DNA of 64,000 nt from CBDFKJ01 sp965248805 (GTDB taxonomy: Bacteria; Pseudomonadota; Alphaproteobacteria; UBA6615): contig CBDFKJ010000009.1 of the NCBI GenBank assembly GCA_965248805.1, forward strand, positions 558,001 to 622,000, given 5' to 3'. Below, one piece after another: positions 34,581 to 43,678 of the stretch. The notes beneath the pieces were generated by a model, which was given only the letters and a program-made list of their open reading frames with translations, had not been told where the DNA came from and did not search any database. The translations under genes were made by a program, and so were the position numbers. The stretch's first letter is position 1; each line of letters opens with the position of its first letter.

Positions 34581-34938
34581 ATGAGACGGAAGATACTGGT
34601 CGGCCTGTTGAGCATCGCGTTGACGCTACCCAGCGCCGCCGCGTTCGCAGGCTATAAGGGCCACTACGGGCTATCGCGGTCATCACCACTACGGCGGCCA
34701 CTATCGACACCACAGCAGTGATGCGTTAGCCGTCGCCGGAATCATCGGTGGAGCCATCGTGTTGGGCGCGTTGCTGAGCCGCCCCAGCCATTCGCACTAC
34801 CGCCGGCCGTCCTACTACGCCCCGCCGCCACCACCGCCCAACTACTACCATCGGCGCCAGCGCTGCTATCAGGATCAGGTGTGGCGCTACCTGCCCGATG
34901 GGCGCGTTCAGACCGGAACTCGCACAACCTGCTACTGA
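34581..34938 (+). pseudogene. secreted His/Tyr-rich small protein, frameshifted
   Basis: The frame opens with a signal peptide (MRRKILVGLLSIALTLPSAA) and AGYKGHYG, then shifts. In another frame the sequence continues with GYRGHHHYGGHYRHH, a hydrophobic segment (AVAGIIGGAIVLGALL) and an end like CYQDQVWRYLPDGRVQTGT. Dropping one G of GGG at 34668-34670 joins them into about 118 residues. Such small proteins occur widely in alphaproteobacteria; their role is unknown. Confidence 0.7.
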
Positions 34939-35098
34939 GTGAGCTTGAAATTCCGGCGGTAAAGGCGCAGTTAGTAGGGGCCAATCTCTGCATCGGCCGA
35001 CTCGCCGATACGCCACAGGCGTTTGATCCCCGACGGCAAGGATTGACTGTGCGCGCCGCGCTTGCGCGTGCAACGTAGCGACTCTCTAGGAGACCGAA

Positions 35099-35302
35099 GT
35101 GAGCAAAGGCACTGTAAAATGGTTCAACCCGACCAAGGGTTACGGATTTCTCGTACCGGATGACGGTTCGCGTGACGTGTTCGTCCACATCAGCGCCGTC
35201 GAGCGGGCTGGACTCGATACCCTGCAGGAAGGACAGAAAGTGAGCTTCGAGCTTGCTACCGAGCGGGGAAAGACATCAGCCGTCCATATTCAGACGACCT
35301 GA
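35099..35302 (+). CDS. cold-shock domain protein
   Basis: The 67-residue protein has a GTG start after GGAGACC. It has both RNA-binding motifs, KGYGFL (RNP1) and VFVHI (RNP2), and the classic opening GTVKWFNPTKG. It binds single-stranded RNA or DNA as a chaperone. A strong terminator follows at 35369. About 160 bases upstream are non-coding and could carry the long leader typical of cold-shock mRNAs. Confidence 0.95.
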   Translation: MSKGTVKWFNPTKGYGFLVPDDGSRDVFVHISAVERAGLDTLQEGQKVSFELATERGKTSAVHIQTT

Positions 35303-35368
35303 CGCCTCGAACGCGAGTTTTCAAAAGGCGGCGCAACCCGACATCGGGCCTCGCGCCAGCCGAGGGAC

Positions 35369-35397
35369 ACGGCGGCCCCGCGTGGGGCCGCCGTTTT
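35369..35397 (+). terminator. rho-independent terminator after cold-shock gene
   Basis: An 11-bp stem (ACGGCGGCCCC paired with GGGGCCGCCGT) with a four-base loop is followed by TTT. It lies 67 bases beyond the stop. Confidence 0.88.
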
Positions 35398-35423
35398 CAT
35401 GGTGATGCGGCAATGACCGATCT

Positions 35424-36717
35424 GGACGCCTCTATTTACCTCGCCAATTTTGCCTTGTTGTGATTCTCTGCGGCGGTTCGATTCGAGGGGGGTATTGATG
35501 AGGCAGACTGGCCTGTTCGGCTTACCGGATCATTTTGCGCAAGCTTTCGGCGACTGGCGATCCGTTGGAGGTGCTGGCGAAGGTTGTCGATTTCGATCCG
35601 TCCGAATAGCCCAGCGCCGCCTCAAGCGGTGCGCGGAAAATCTCGAAAAAGGCGGCCGCCCGGCCTACGATGCGGTGGCGATGTTCAAGGTTCTGGTCCT
35701 GGCCGCGCGGCACACGGTGAGCGACGAGCGGATGGAGTTTCTGATCCGCGACCGCTTGAGTTGGCTTCGCTTCCTGGGCTTCGATCTCGGAGCGCCGACG
35801 CCGGACCGGAACACCATCTGGACCTTTCGCGAGCGTCTGGTCCGGGCCGGGGCGATGGATGAGCTGTTTGCCGCCTTCGATGGCGAGCTGCGCCGGTGCG
35901 GCTATCTGGCGATGGGCGGGCAGATCGTCGATGCGACCCTGGTATCGGCGCCCAAGCAGCGCCACCGCGATGACGAGAAGCGGGCGATCAAGGCGGGCAA
36001 GAGCGCGGCCGAGATCTGGCCCGATCAGCCGGCCAAGGCGGCGCAGAAGGACACAGACGCGCGGTGGACGGTGAAGACCGGAAGGCGCAAGAACCCCGCC
36101 GGGGCGCAACGGCGCGTGCCCGACATCGCGATCCCGGTGTTCGGCTACAAGAATCATGTCGTCATCGATCGGGCCTACGGCTTCATCCGCGGCTCGGCGG
36201 TGACCGATGCCGCCCGCCATGACGGCAAGATGTTGCGTCATCTCGTCACCGGCGACAATCTGGCCGCCGGCGTGTGGGCTGACAGCGCCTATCGCTCGAA
36301 GGCGAACGAGGCGTGGCTGGCGGGCAAGGGTCGGATCTCCCACATCCACCGCAAGAAGCCGCCGGGCCGGGCCATGCCCAAGGCGGCCGCCCGGGCCAAT
36401 GCCCGCAAGTCAGCGGTCCGTGCACGCGTCGAGCATGTCTTCGCCCAGCAGAAGGATCGCATGAGCCTGTTCGTCCGGACCATCGGGCTCAAGCGGGCCG
36501 AGACCAAGATAGGCCTCGCCAACCTCGCCTATAATTTCCAGCGTCTGATCTTCCATGAGCGCAGGGCCGCCATGGCATGAGTCCGCCCGTATGACCAAAA
36601 AACACCCCGCTGAGAACGAAACCGCGGACGAATAACGCCGTCAAATCCACCCGCCGCACGGATCGGCCAACAGGACACCCTTATCCGCGCCAAATCGGCC
36701 GGTTGTTAGAGGTCTCC
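35424..36717 (+). mobile_element. IS5-family element, copy 1, with internal inversion
   Basis: The 1294-bp element is bounded by imperfect 17-bp inverted ends (GGACGCCTCTATTTACC, and GGTTGTTAGAGGTCTCC at 36701-36717). The bases ATCT occur directly on both sides. Compared with the copies at 36718-37521 and 57131-58420, it has one extra base near 35535, an inverted segment at 35592-35647 and two extra bases after it. Its right end abuts the interior of copy 2. Confidence 0.88.
35498..36580 (+). pseudogene. IS5-family transposase, scrambled N-terminal region
   Basis: The frame is open for 360 residues from the ATG at 35498. Residues about 13-50 (AQAFGDWRSVGGAGEGC through RRLKRCAENLE) bear no relation to the family sequence (LEVLAKVVDFKIFRAPLEAA), because of an upstream one-base insertion and an inverted 56-bp segment. 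The shifts cancel, so the catalytic domain (VDATLVSAP, GYKNHVVID, RVEHVFAQQKDRM) is restored. It is probably inactive because the N-terminal DNA-binding part is lost. Confidence 0.7.
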
Positions 36718-37521
36718 ATCTTGCCGTCATGGCGGGCGGCATCGGTCACAGCCGAGCTGCGGATGAAGCCGTAGGCCCGATCGATGACGACATGATTCTT
36801 GTAGCCGAACACCGGGATCGCGATGTCGGGCATGCGCCGTTGCGACCCGGCGGGGTTCTTGCGCCGCCCGGTCTTCACCGTCCACCGCGCATCCGTGTCC
36901 TTCTGCGCCGCCTTGGCTGGCTGATCGGGCCAGACCTCGGACGCGCTCTTGCCCGCCTTGATCGCCCGCTTCTCGTCATCGCTGTGGCGCTGCTTGGGCG
37001 CCGATACCAACGTCGCATCGACGATCTGCCCGCCCATCGCCAGATAGCCGCACCGGCGCAATTCGCCATCGAAGGCGGCAAACAGCTTATCCATCGCCCC
37101 GGCCCGGACCAGACGCTCGCGAAAGGTCCATATGGTGTTGCGGTCCGGCGTCGGCGCTCCGAGATCGAAGCCTAGGAAGCGAAGCCAGCTCAAGCGATCG
37201 CGGATCAGAAACTCCATCCGCTCGTCACTCACCGTGTGCCGCGCGGCCAGGATCAGAACCTTGAGCATCGCCACCGCATCGTAGGCCGGGCGGCCACCTT
37301 TCGATCCGTCCGAATAGCCCAGCGCCGCCTCAAGCGGCGCGCGGAAAATCTTGAAGTCGACGACCTTTGCCAGCACCTCCAACGGATCACCCGTCGCCGA
37401 AAGCTTTCGAAGATGATCCGGTAAGCCGAACAGACCAGCCTGCCTCATCAATACCTCCTCAAACCGAACCGCCGTAGAGAATCACAACGAGGCAAAATTC
37501 ACGAGGTAAATGGAGGCGTCC
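36718..37521 (-). mobile_element. IS5-family element, copy 2, truncated
   Basis: It carries the left end (GGACGCCTCCATTTACC, reverse complement at 37505-37521) and the first about 245 codons of the transposase on the minus strand, virtually identical to copy 3. The transposase stops matching after RHDGKM at 36718, where copy 1 begins. The sequence left of copy 1 is not the missing half, so that part was deleted or lost by recombination. Confidence 0.88.
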
Positions 37522-37862
37522 AGGTGCCACTGGTCCACGGCGCTTGGCTGCGCCCGGGGGTCCACCTCGATCTGGTGGGCGGCTATTCGCCCGACATGCG
37601 CGAGGCCGACGACGAGGCAGTGCGCCGGGCGCAGGTTTTCGTCGATACGCGCGCCGGCGCCATGGCTGAAGCGGGCGACATCGTGCAAGCGTTGCGCGAC
37701 GGCTGCCTAGACGGCGACGAGATCGCAGACTTGTTCAACTTGACGCGCGGCGTCCACGGCGGGCGCAGTCGGGCGGAGGCGATTACGATGTTCAAATCCG
37801 TGGGTGCGGCGGTCGAGGATCTTGCGGCGGCGGCGCTCGCCTACAAGCGGATTTCGATCTAG
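37522..37862 (+). pseudogene. C-terminal fragment of ornithine cyclodeaminase/mu-crystallin family gene
   Basis: The fragment reads GAWLRPGVHLDLVGGYSPDM, then READDEAVRRAQVFVDTRAG, and ends ITMFKSVGAAVEDLAAAALA, the C-terminal third of this NAD-dependent family. The N-terminal two thirds are cut off by IS5 copy 2. The stop overlaps the stop of the convergent HPt-like gene. Confidence 0.85.
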
Positions 37863-38263
37863 GTCTCGGACTGAGGCTGGGCCTGTCCAACCCGGCGCTC
37901 CAACTCCTCCTCCAGTGCCGAGGCCGCGTCGTCGTAGGCGAATGCAATCTGACCCACCAACTCGGTGTCGACGTCGCCCTCGTTAGCCTGCGACTCCAAT
38001 ACGCGGCACTGCTGCGCCAGCGCCACGGCGCCCACGGCATCACTGTTCGCCGCGAGCATTTGGGCGGCACCGGCGACCGCCGTGATATCGCCGGCGGCCA
38101 TGCCATTTTCGATCTCGGCCAGAAGATTGGGCGCTCCTCTGAAATAGAGGCGCAGCGAGTGTTCGAGGCCGGAATCGGCCGTCGCGTCGTAGGTGTCCAG
38201 CTTGCCGGCGTCGATGATCTGCCCGGATTCGGCGGATTTGGTCTCGATATCGTGCACGCTCAT
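37859..38263 (-). CDS. HPt-like protein lacking the phospho-accepting histidine
   Basis: The 134-residue product starts MSVHDIETKSAES (an ATG at 38275 is also possible). LRLYFRGAPNLLAEIENGMA followed by AGDITAVAGAAQMLAANSD and VGAVALAQQCRVLE follows the layout of histidine phosphotransfer domains. The usual AHTLKG is replaced by AQMLAA, so the His is missing. It may be a pseudo-HPt that binds a response regulator without phosphotransfer. IS630 copy A lies upstream. Confidence 0.6.
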   Translation of the reverse strand: MSVHDIETKSAESGQIIDAGKLDTYDATADSGLEHSLRLYFRGAPNLLAEIENGMAAGDITAVAGAAQMLAANSDAVGAVALAQQCRVLESQANEGDVDTELVGQIAFAYDDAASALEEELERRVGQAQPQSET

Positions 38264-38390
38264 GGTTGCACCCATGCAGGTGTGAACAGCCCGGCGCACT
38301 TGCGTCCGCAAGTCGAAGCGCGCGCAGATGCCACCACTCTGCGTCAGGATCGCGTAGGATTGGTAAATAGGCGGCCGAGCGGCGGGGCAA

Positions 38391-39473
38391 CTAGTGGATT
38401 GATTCCAACGTTTGGAACCCTCGGTTTCGGGCTGCGATGATGTCGTCGGGGTCGGCTTTCCATATGAATGGCTGTGGGTTGGCCGCATTGTATTCGCGGA
38501 CGAAGCGGTTGATTGCGGCCTGGAGATCGACGACGGAATGGAAGACGCCGTGCTTGAGCCGCCGCCGGGTGAGTTTTGCGAAGAAGCCCTCGACGGCATT
38601 GAGCCACGAGCAGGAGGTCGGTGTGAAGTGGAAAGTCCAGCGTGGATGGCGGGCGAGCCAGGCGCGGACCTTGTCCTTGTTGTGCGCCGCGTAGTTGTCG
38701 ACGATCGCGTGGATGGCCTTGTCCGCCGGCACCGTGCGCTCGATGCGGTTGAGGAAGCGGATGAACTCCTGATGGCGGTGGCGCTGCATGTTCTGGCCGA
38801 TCACCGTTCCGTCCAGAACGTTGAGCGCCGCAAACAGCGTGGTCGTGCCGTGCCGTTTGTAGTCATGGTGCCGGCGCGTCCCTTCTTCATCGGCAGACCG
38901 GCGGTCGAGCGCCTGGATCTGTGACTTCTCATCGATCGACAACACCACCGCATGGGCCGGCGGGTCGACATACAGGCCGACGATATCGGTGAGTTTCTCG
39001 GCGAAGGCAGGGTCGGTCGACAGCTTGAAGTTGCGCCAGCGGTGCGGGCTGAGACCGTGAGCCTTCCAGATCGCCTGCACCGTCGAGGCGGCAATACCGG
39101 CCGCCCTGGCGATCGCGCGCAACGTCCAGTGGGTCGCCTCAAACGGCGGCGGTTGCTGCGTCAGGCGCACGATCTCGGCGACACGATCGAGCGGGACCGG
39201 CGCCTTGCCGGGCGGACGGGACTTGTCGCGAAGCAGGCCGCCGACACCCTCGTGCATGAACCGCTCTTGCCAGCGCCACACGCAGGTCTTGGACTTGCCG
39301 GTCTCGGTCATGATCGCCGAGGTGCCCAGACCCTCGCCGCTGAGAAGGACAATATGTGCCCGCCAGACGTGTTTCTGCGGGCTCTTGGGATCCGCGACGA
39401 CCGCGCGCAATCGCTGACGGTCGCCGGCGGATAGGGTGAAGGAGATTCCACTGCGCATGCGCCAGATTCGCAT
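38391..39473 (-). CDS. IS630-family transposase (copy A)
   Basis: The 360-residue protein has N-terminal helix-turn-helix segments (SAIMTETGKSKTCVWRWQER) and a DDE_3 catalytic domain: AVVLSIDEKSQIQALDR, then HAIVDNYAAHNKDKV and WLNAVEGFFAKLTRR. Between the first and second Asp the sequence reads RRSADEEGTRRHHDYKRHG instead of the family's GLPMKKGRAGTMTHDYKRHG. Two small deletions cancel to keep the frame, so about 13 residues are altered and activity is uncertain. Confidence 0.85.
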   Translation of the reverse strand: MRIWRMRSGISFTLSAGDRQRLRAVVADPKSPQKHVWRAHIVLLSGEGLGTSAIMTETGKSKTCVWRWQERFMHEGVGGLLRDKSRPPGKAPVPLDRVAEIVRLTQQPPPFEATHWTLRAIARAAGIAASTVQAIWKAHGLSPHRWRNFKLSTDPAFAEKLTDIVGLYVDPPAHAVVLSIDEKSQIQALDRRSADEEGTRRHHDYKRHGTTTLFAALNVLDGTVIGQNMQRHRHQEFIRFLNRIERTVPADKAIHAIVDNYAAHNKDKVRAWLARHPRWTFHFTPTSCSWLNAVEGFFAKLTRRRLKHGVFHSVVDLQAAINRFVREYNAANPQPFIWKADPDDIIAARNRGFQTLESIH

Positions 39474-39527
39474 AACACAGCAAAATACGGAATCCCAATT
39501 CGGACTCTTTCATTCCGATCAATCCAC
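38394..39527 (-). mobile_element. IS630-family element, copy A (full length)
   Basis: The 1134-bp element has terminal inverted repeats GTGGATTGAT and is flanked by the TA duplication typical of IS630/Tc1 elements (38392-38393, 39528-39529). It is the only one of four copies that retains the N-terminal transposase coding region. It contains a single copy of the 7-bp motif CCATGAC, which keeps its transposase frame open. Confidence 0.92.
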
Positions 39528-40831
39528 TAGCCGATCACTGAAAAGCTGCTTTCCTTGTTGACCTCGCGCAAGCGCGAGTAGAAGCCGATATTGATCCGGC
39601 GCCCTGTATGGCGCAGATCGAATTGAGCCGGCTCGCGGTCATGGTCATGGCCGTGCTCGCAGCAGTCGATCAGTTCGGCCATCATCGCGCCCACGACGGG
39701 AGCGTTCTTGTATTGATTGCCGCTGGTGCCGATCGCCATGTAGTAGCCGCCGAGATCGGACTTGTCATAGATCGGGATCCAATCGTCGGTGACATCATAC
39801 AGATCGACCACGCCGCGGGCGGTGTTGGGGATTCCGAGGCTGGGAATGCGTTGCGCCAGCCGATGGACCTGGACCCGCCATTGCTCGGTGAAGGCAGCGC
39901 TGAAATCGTCGGGATCGACCCATTCCCGGTCGTCGCATTCGGGGTCCTCCGAGCCGACCAGGATGCTATTGCCGACTTCCGGCCGGTAGTAGCAGCCGAT
40001 GTCGCCGTCCGAGACGACGCAGCCGCTGTGCTCGAAGTCGAAACCGTCGGGCGAGGGCACATGCGCGACTTCCACTTTCAGCGCCCGGGTCTTGATCCGC
40101 ATCCCGTCTTCGACGCCGGCCAGGCGGTTGACCAGGCAGGAATGCGGCCCGCCGACGTTGACGACGACGGGTGCATCGATGCGGTCGCCGTCGGCGAGCG
40201 TGACACCATTGACGCGGCCATTGGCGCGGCGGACCTCGGTGACTTCGCTGCGGAACCGGAACACGGCACCATGCGCTTCGGCCGCGCGCTGGACGTTGTG
40301 CGCCGATAGCTGCGGGTCGGAGATGTATCCGGAGTTGGGCGTGAATACGACGCCGTCGATGTCGTCGGCCTGTGTCGCGCCGAACTCCGGGTCATCGAGC
40401 CGGCGCACCGGCCAGAACTTGCGCGCATTGAAGATCGGCAGGCGTTCGATCAGCTGCTGCGCACTCCAATCCTCCCAAGGAATGTCGAGCGCGGTCATGT
40501 TCTCGCACACGCGGCGCAGATTGCCGTTACGTGGCGTCTTCATGACCACGCAGCCGACCTTGCTATACTTGGCGAGACCGCTTTCATCTTCCACGCCCAA
40601 ATAATTCGGCCAGTCTTGCCAGTAATGCATGCCTTCTTGCGCCAGCGCGGCGCCGTCGAATGTGGAGTAGTGGACGCGGATGATGGCGCAGGAATTGCCC
40701 GTCGAGCCGTGGCCGGCGCCAGGGCTCTTATCGAGGTTGAGCGTGCGATAGCCCTTTTTCACCAGCTCGAACGCCAGGCAAGAGCCGATCACGCCGGCGC
40801 CGATGATTACGCAGTCGTGGTGGTGCGACAT
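39527..40831 (-). CDS. FAD-dependent oxidoreductase (DadA/sarcosine oxidase-like)
   Basis: The 434-residue protein opens with a dinucleotide-binding fold (CVIIGAGVIGSCLAFELVKK) and ends IGFYSRLREVNKESSFSVIG. The family oxidises amino acids or N-methyl amines with FAD. The segment IAIGTSGNQYKNAPVVG is typical near the flavin. IS630 copy A inserted exactly in the stop codon: TA is the target duplication and the IS's first base G rebuilds TAG, so the gene is intact. The substrate is unknown. Confidence 0.85.
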   Translation of the reverse strand: MSHHHDCVIIGAGVIGSCLAFELVKKGYRTLNLDKSPGAGHGSTGNSCAIIRVHYSTFDGAALAQEGMHYWQDWPNYLGVEDESGLAKYSKVGCVVMKTPRNGNLRRVCENMTALDIPWEDWSAQQLIERLPIFNARKFWPVRRLDDPEFGATQADDIDGVVFTPNSGYISDPQLSAHNVQRAAEAHGAVFRFRSEVTEVRRANGRVNGVTLADGDRIDAPVVVNVGGPHSCLVNRLAGVEDGMRIKTRALKVEVAHVPSPDGFDFEHSGCVVSDGDIGCYYRPEVGNSILVGSEDPECDDREWVDPDDFSAAFTEQWRVQVHRLAQRIPSLGIPNTARGVVDLYDVTDDWIPIYDKSDLGGYYMAIGTSGNQYKNAPVVGAMMAELIDCCEHGHDHDREPAQFDLRHTGRRINIGFYSRLREVNKESSFSVIG

Positions 40832-40972
40832 GTCTTTCTCACGTCACCTTCCGCCGCGGCAACAGTAGCCGGTTCGCCGGTCACGGCCAACCGATGCCCG
40901 CTATCAGCCCGTTGACGAAGTCCGGCGTGTCTGATTCTGTCTGAACATAGAGATTTAGACGGGCGTCGTGCG

Positions 40973-42331
40973 ATGGCATTGAGACGACAGAGCGAGGTTC
41001 AGGGTGACCTCGTGGTGACATGGGCGGAGATGCCGCGTTCGCCTGGACACGCGTTTTTCGACCGGCTGCATGAGTTGCTGACCGAGTCTGGCTTTGACGG
41101 CTTCGTGGAGGCGACGTGCAAGCCATACTACGCACCTCGGATGGGGGCTCCTTCGCTGCCGCCGGGGCGTTATTTCCGGATGCACATGATCGGCTATTTC
41201 GAGGGCATCGGCAGCGAGCGCGGCATCGCTTGGCGCTGTTCGGATTCGCTGTCGCTTCGCGCGTTTCTGCGGTTGGCGAACCGGGACAAGGTTCCCGATC
41301 ATTCCTGGTTGTCGAAGACGCGCGGCCGGCTGCCGCACGAGGTCCATGAAAAGGTTTTCGACTGGGTTCTGGCTCTCGTCGCCGCGCGCGGTCTGGTGAA
41401 GGGCGAGCGGATCGGCGTCGACGGCTCGACGATGGAAGCCAACGCCGCCCTGCGAGCCATCGTGCGGCGCGATAGCGGCGAGACCTATCGCGAGATGCTG
41501 ACGCAAATGGCGAAGGAGAGTGGCGTCGAAACGCCGACGATCGACGACCTCGTCCGGCTCGATCGCCGGCGGAAGGGCAAGAAGCTTTCGAACAAGGATT
41601 GGACGAGCCCGACCGATCCTGATGCGAAGATCGCGCGGATGAAGGACGGCACCACGCATCTGGCCTACAAGCCCGAGCACGCGGTCGATCTCGACACCGG
41701 CGTCATCGTTGCGGCACCGATCTATCCAGCCGATGAAGGCGACACGACGACTTTGCCTGGGACGCTGGAGGCGGCCGCGCGCAACCTCGCCGAGGTCGGC
41801 CTGGCTCCAACACGGGCAGAGCCCTGCGGTCTCGTTGGCGACAAGGGCTATCATTCACGCGAGGGGCTGAAAGACCTCGACGGCGGCGTCTGGAAAACGC
41901 GGATCTCCGAGCCGGAGCCCGCCAACGGCTATCTGCGCTGGCATGGCGACCAGGCGGCACGTCAGGCTGTCTACGCCAACCGGGCGCGATTGAAGTCCGG
42001 CGTCGCGCGGAACGCCATGCGCAGGCGCGGTGAGATGGTCGAGCGCAGCTTCGCCCATGTCCTCGACCGTGGCGGCATGCGCCGCGCGTTGCTGCGGGCG
42101 CGCGAGAACGTCCACAAACGCTACCTGATCCATGTCGCCGGGTTCAATCTCGGCATTCTGATGCGCGCGCTGTTCGGATCAGGCACGCCGAGGGAGGCTG
42201 CGAGTGCAAAGAGCACCCTTTTGTTCGTTATTCAGTTCGATGCTGCCCTGGCGATCGCCATCGTGGCGAACATCGAAGGCAAACCAGCCATGCTCGTTAT
42301 CATCATCATCGTCGCCCCCGAAACCGATTGA
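40973..42331 (+). CDS. IS1182-family transposase
   Basis: The 452-residue protein shows IS1182 features: the N-terminal segment PPGRYFRMHMIGYFEGI, the catalytic Asp in RIGVDGSTMEANAAL, GLVGDKGYHSREGL, and the C-terminal VERSFAHVLDRGGMRR. The frame is complete with a hydrophobic C-terminus. I could not define the element's ends; it is abutted on the right by a truncated IS1595-type gene. Confidence 0.88.
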   Translation: MALRRQSEVQGDLVVTWAEMPRSPGHAFFDRLHELLTESGFDGFVEATCKPYYAPRMGAPSLPPGRYFRMHMIGYFEGIGSERGIAWRCSDSLSLRAFLRLANRDKVPDHSWLSKTRGRLPHEVHEKVFDWVLALVAARGLVKGERIGVDGSTMEANAALRAIVRRDSGETYREMLTQMAKESGVETPTIDDLVRLDRRRKGKKLSNKDWTSPTDPDAKIARMKDGTTHLAYKPEHAVDLDTGVIVAAPIYPADEGDTTTLPGTLEAAARNLAEVGLAPTRAEPCGLVGDKGYHSREGLKDLDGGVWKTRISEPEPANGYLRWHGDQAARQAVYANRARLKSGVARNAMRRRGEMVERSFAHVLDRGGMRRALLRARENVHKRYLIHVAGFNLGILMRALFGSGTPREAASAKSTLLFVIQFDAALAIAIVANIEGKPAMLVIIIIVAPETD

Positions 42332-42337
42332 TCAAAG

Positions 42338-42743
42338 CGCGACTTCATCACCGGGCTGGTAGAGGTGGACGAGACATTCATCGGCGGCAAGGAGAAGAAC
42401 ATGCACGCCGACAAGAAGCTGAAGGCTGGTCGTGGCACCGTCGGAAAGGCAATTGTTGTTGGCGCCAAGGATCGCGAGATGAACCGCGTAGGCGCCGCCG
42501 TTGTGGGCAACACGGACGCGAAGACGCTACAGGGCTTTGTCGGCAAGCGCGCCGCCAAGGGCGCGACCATCTATACCGACGATCACGGCGGGTATCATGG
42601 GATGCCGTTCGAGCACGAGACTGTGAAGCACAGTGTCGGCGAGTACGTGAACGGGATGGCCCACACCAATGGGATCGAAAGTTTTTGGGCGCTCCTGAAA
42701 CGCGGCTACCACGGAACCTACCATCGCATGAGCCACAAGCACC
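42338..42743 (+). pseudogene. IS1595-family transposase fragment
   Basis: The frame carries VEVDETFIGGKEKNMHADKK, TDDHGGYHGMPFEHETV and NGIESFWALLKRGYHGTYHR, the catalytic half of an IS1595-type transposase. The N-terminal zinc-ribbon part is missing on the left. On the right IS630 copy B interrupts it after SHKHL. Confidence 0.88.
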
Positions 42744-42745
42744 TA

Positions 42746-43630
42746 GTGGATTGATTCCAACGTTTGGAACCCTCGGTTTCGGGCTGCGATGATGTCGTCG
42801 GGGTCGGCTTTCCATATGAATGGCTGTGGGTTGGCCGCATTGTATTCGCGGACGAAGCGGTTGATTGCGGCCTGGAGATCGACGACGGAATGGAAGACGC
42901 CGTGCTTGAGCCGCCGCCGGGTGAGTTTTGCGAAGAAGCCCTCGACGGCATTGAGCCACGAGCAGGAGGTCGGTGTGAAGTGGAAAGTCCAGCGCGGATG
43001 GCGGGCGAGCCAGGCGCGGACCTTGTCCTTGTTGTGCGCCGCGTAGTTGTCGACGATCGCGTGGATGGCCTTGTCCGCCGGCACCGTGCGCTCGATGCGG
43101 TTGAGGAAGCGGATGAACTCCTGATGGCGGTGGCGCTGCATGTTCTGGCCGATCACCGTTCCGTCCAGAACGTTGAGCGCCGCAAACAGCGTGGTCGTGC
43201 CGTGCCGTTTGTAGTCATGGGTCATGGTGCCGGCGCGTCCCTTCTTCATCGGCAGACCGGCGGTCGAGCGCCTGGATCTGTGACTTCTCATCGATCGACA
43301 ACACCACCGCATGGGCCGGCGGGTCGACATACAGGCCGACGATATCGGTGAGTTTCTCGGCGAAGGCAGGGTCGGTCGACAGCTTGAAGTTGCGCCAGCG
43401 GTGCGGGCTGAGACCGTGAGCCTTCCAGATCGCCTGCACCGTCGAGGCGGCAATACCGGCCGCCCTGGCGATCGCGCGCAACGTCCAGTGGGTCGCCTCA
43501 AACGGCGGCGGTTGCTGCGTCAGGCGCACGATCTCGGCGACACGATCGAGCGGGACCGGCGCCTTGCCGGGCGCATACCACAGCAAAATACGGAATCCCA
43601 ATTCGGACTCTTTCGTTCCGATCAATCCAC
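42746..43630 (-). mobile_element. IS630-family deletion derivative, copy B
   Basis: The 885-bp element has both terminal repeats (GTGGATTGAT) but lacks about 256 bp encoding the transposase N-terminus; the deletion joins TATGCG to CCCGGCAAGGCGCC. It contains two tandem CCATGAC units, which break the transposase frame after RRHHDP. TA is present on the left (42744-42745) but the right flank reads CA, so one flank has been rearranged. Confidence 0.9.
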
Positions 43631-43678
43631 CAGGAAGGCCGCTGGCTCGGTCGGATATTTTGGTCGTCGCTCTCCTAG

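Noticed and set aside
42365..42754. Complete small transposase ending at 42754
   Set aside because: The last residues are encoded by the end of IS630 copy B and the N-terminus is missing; it is a fragment.
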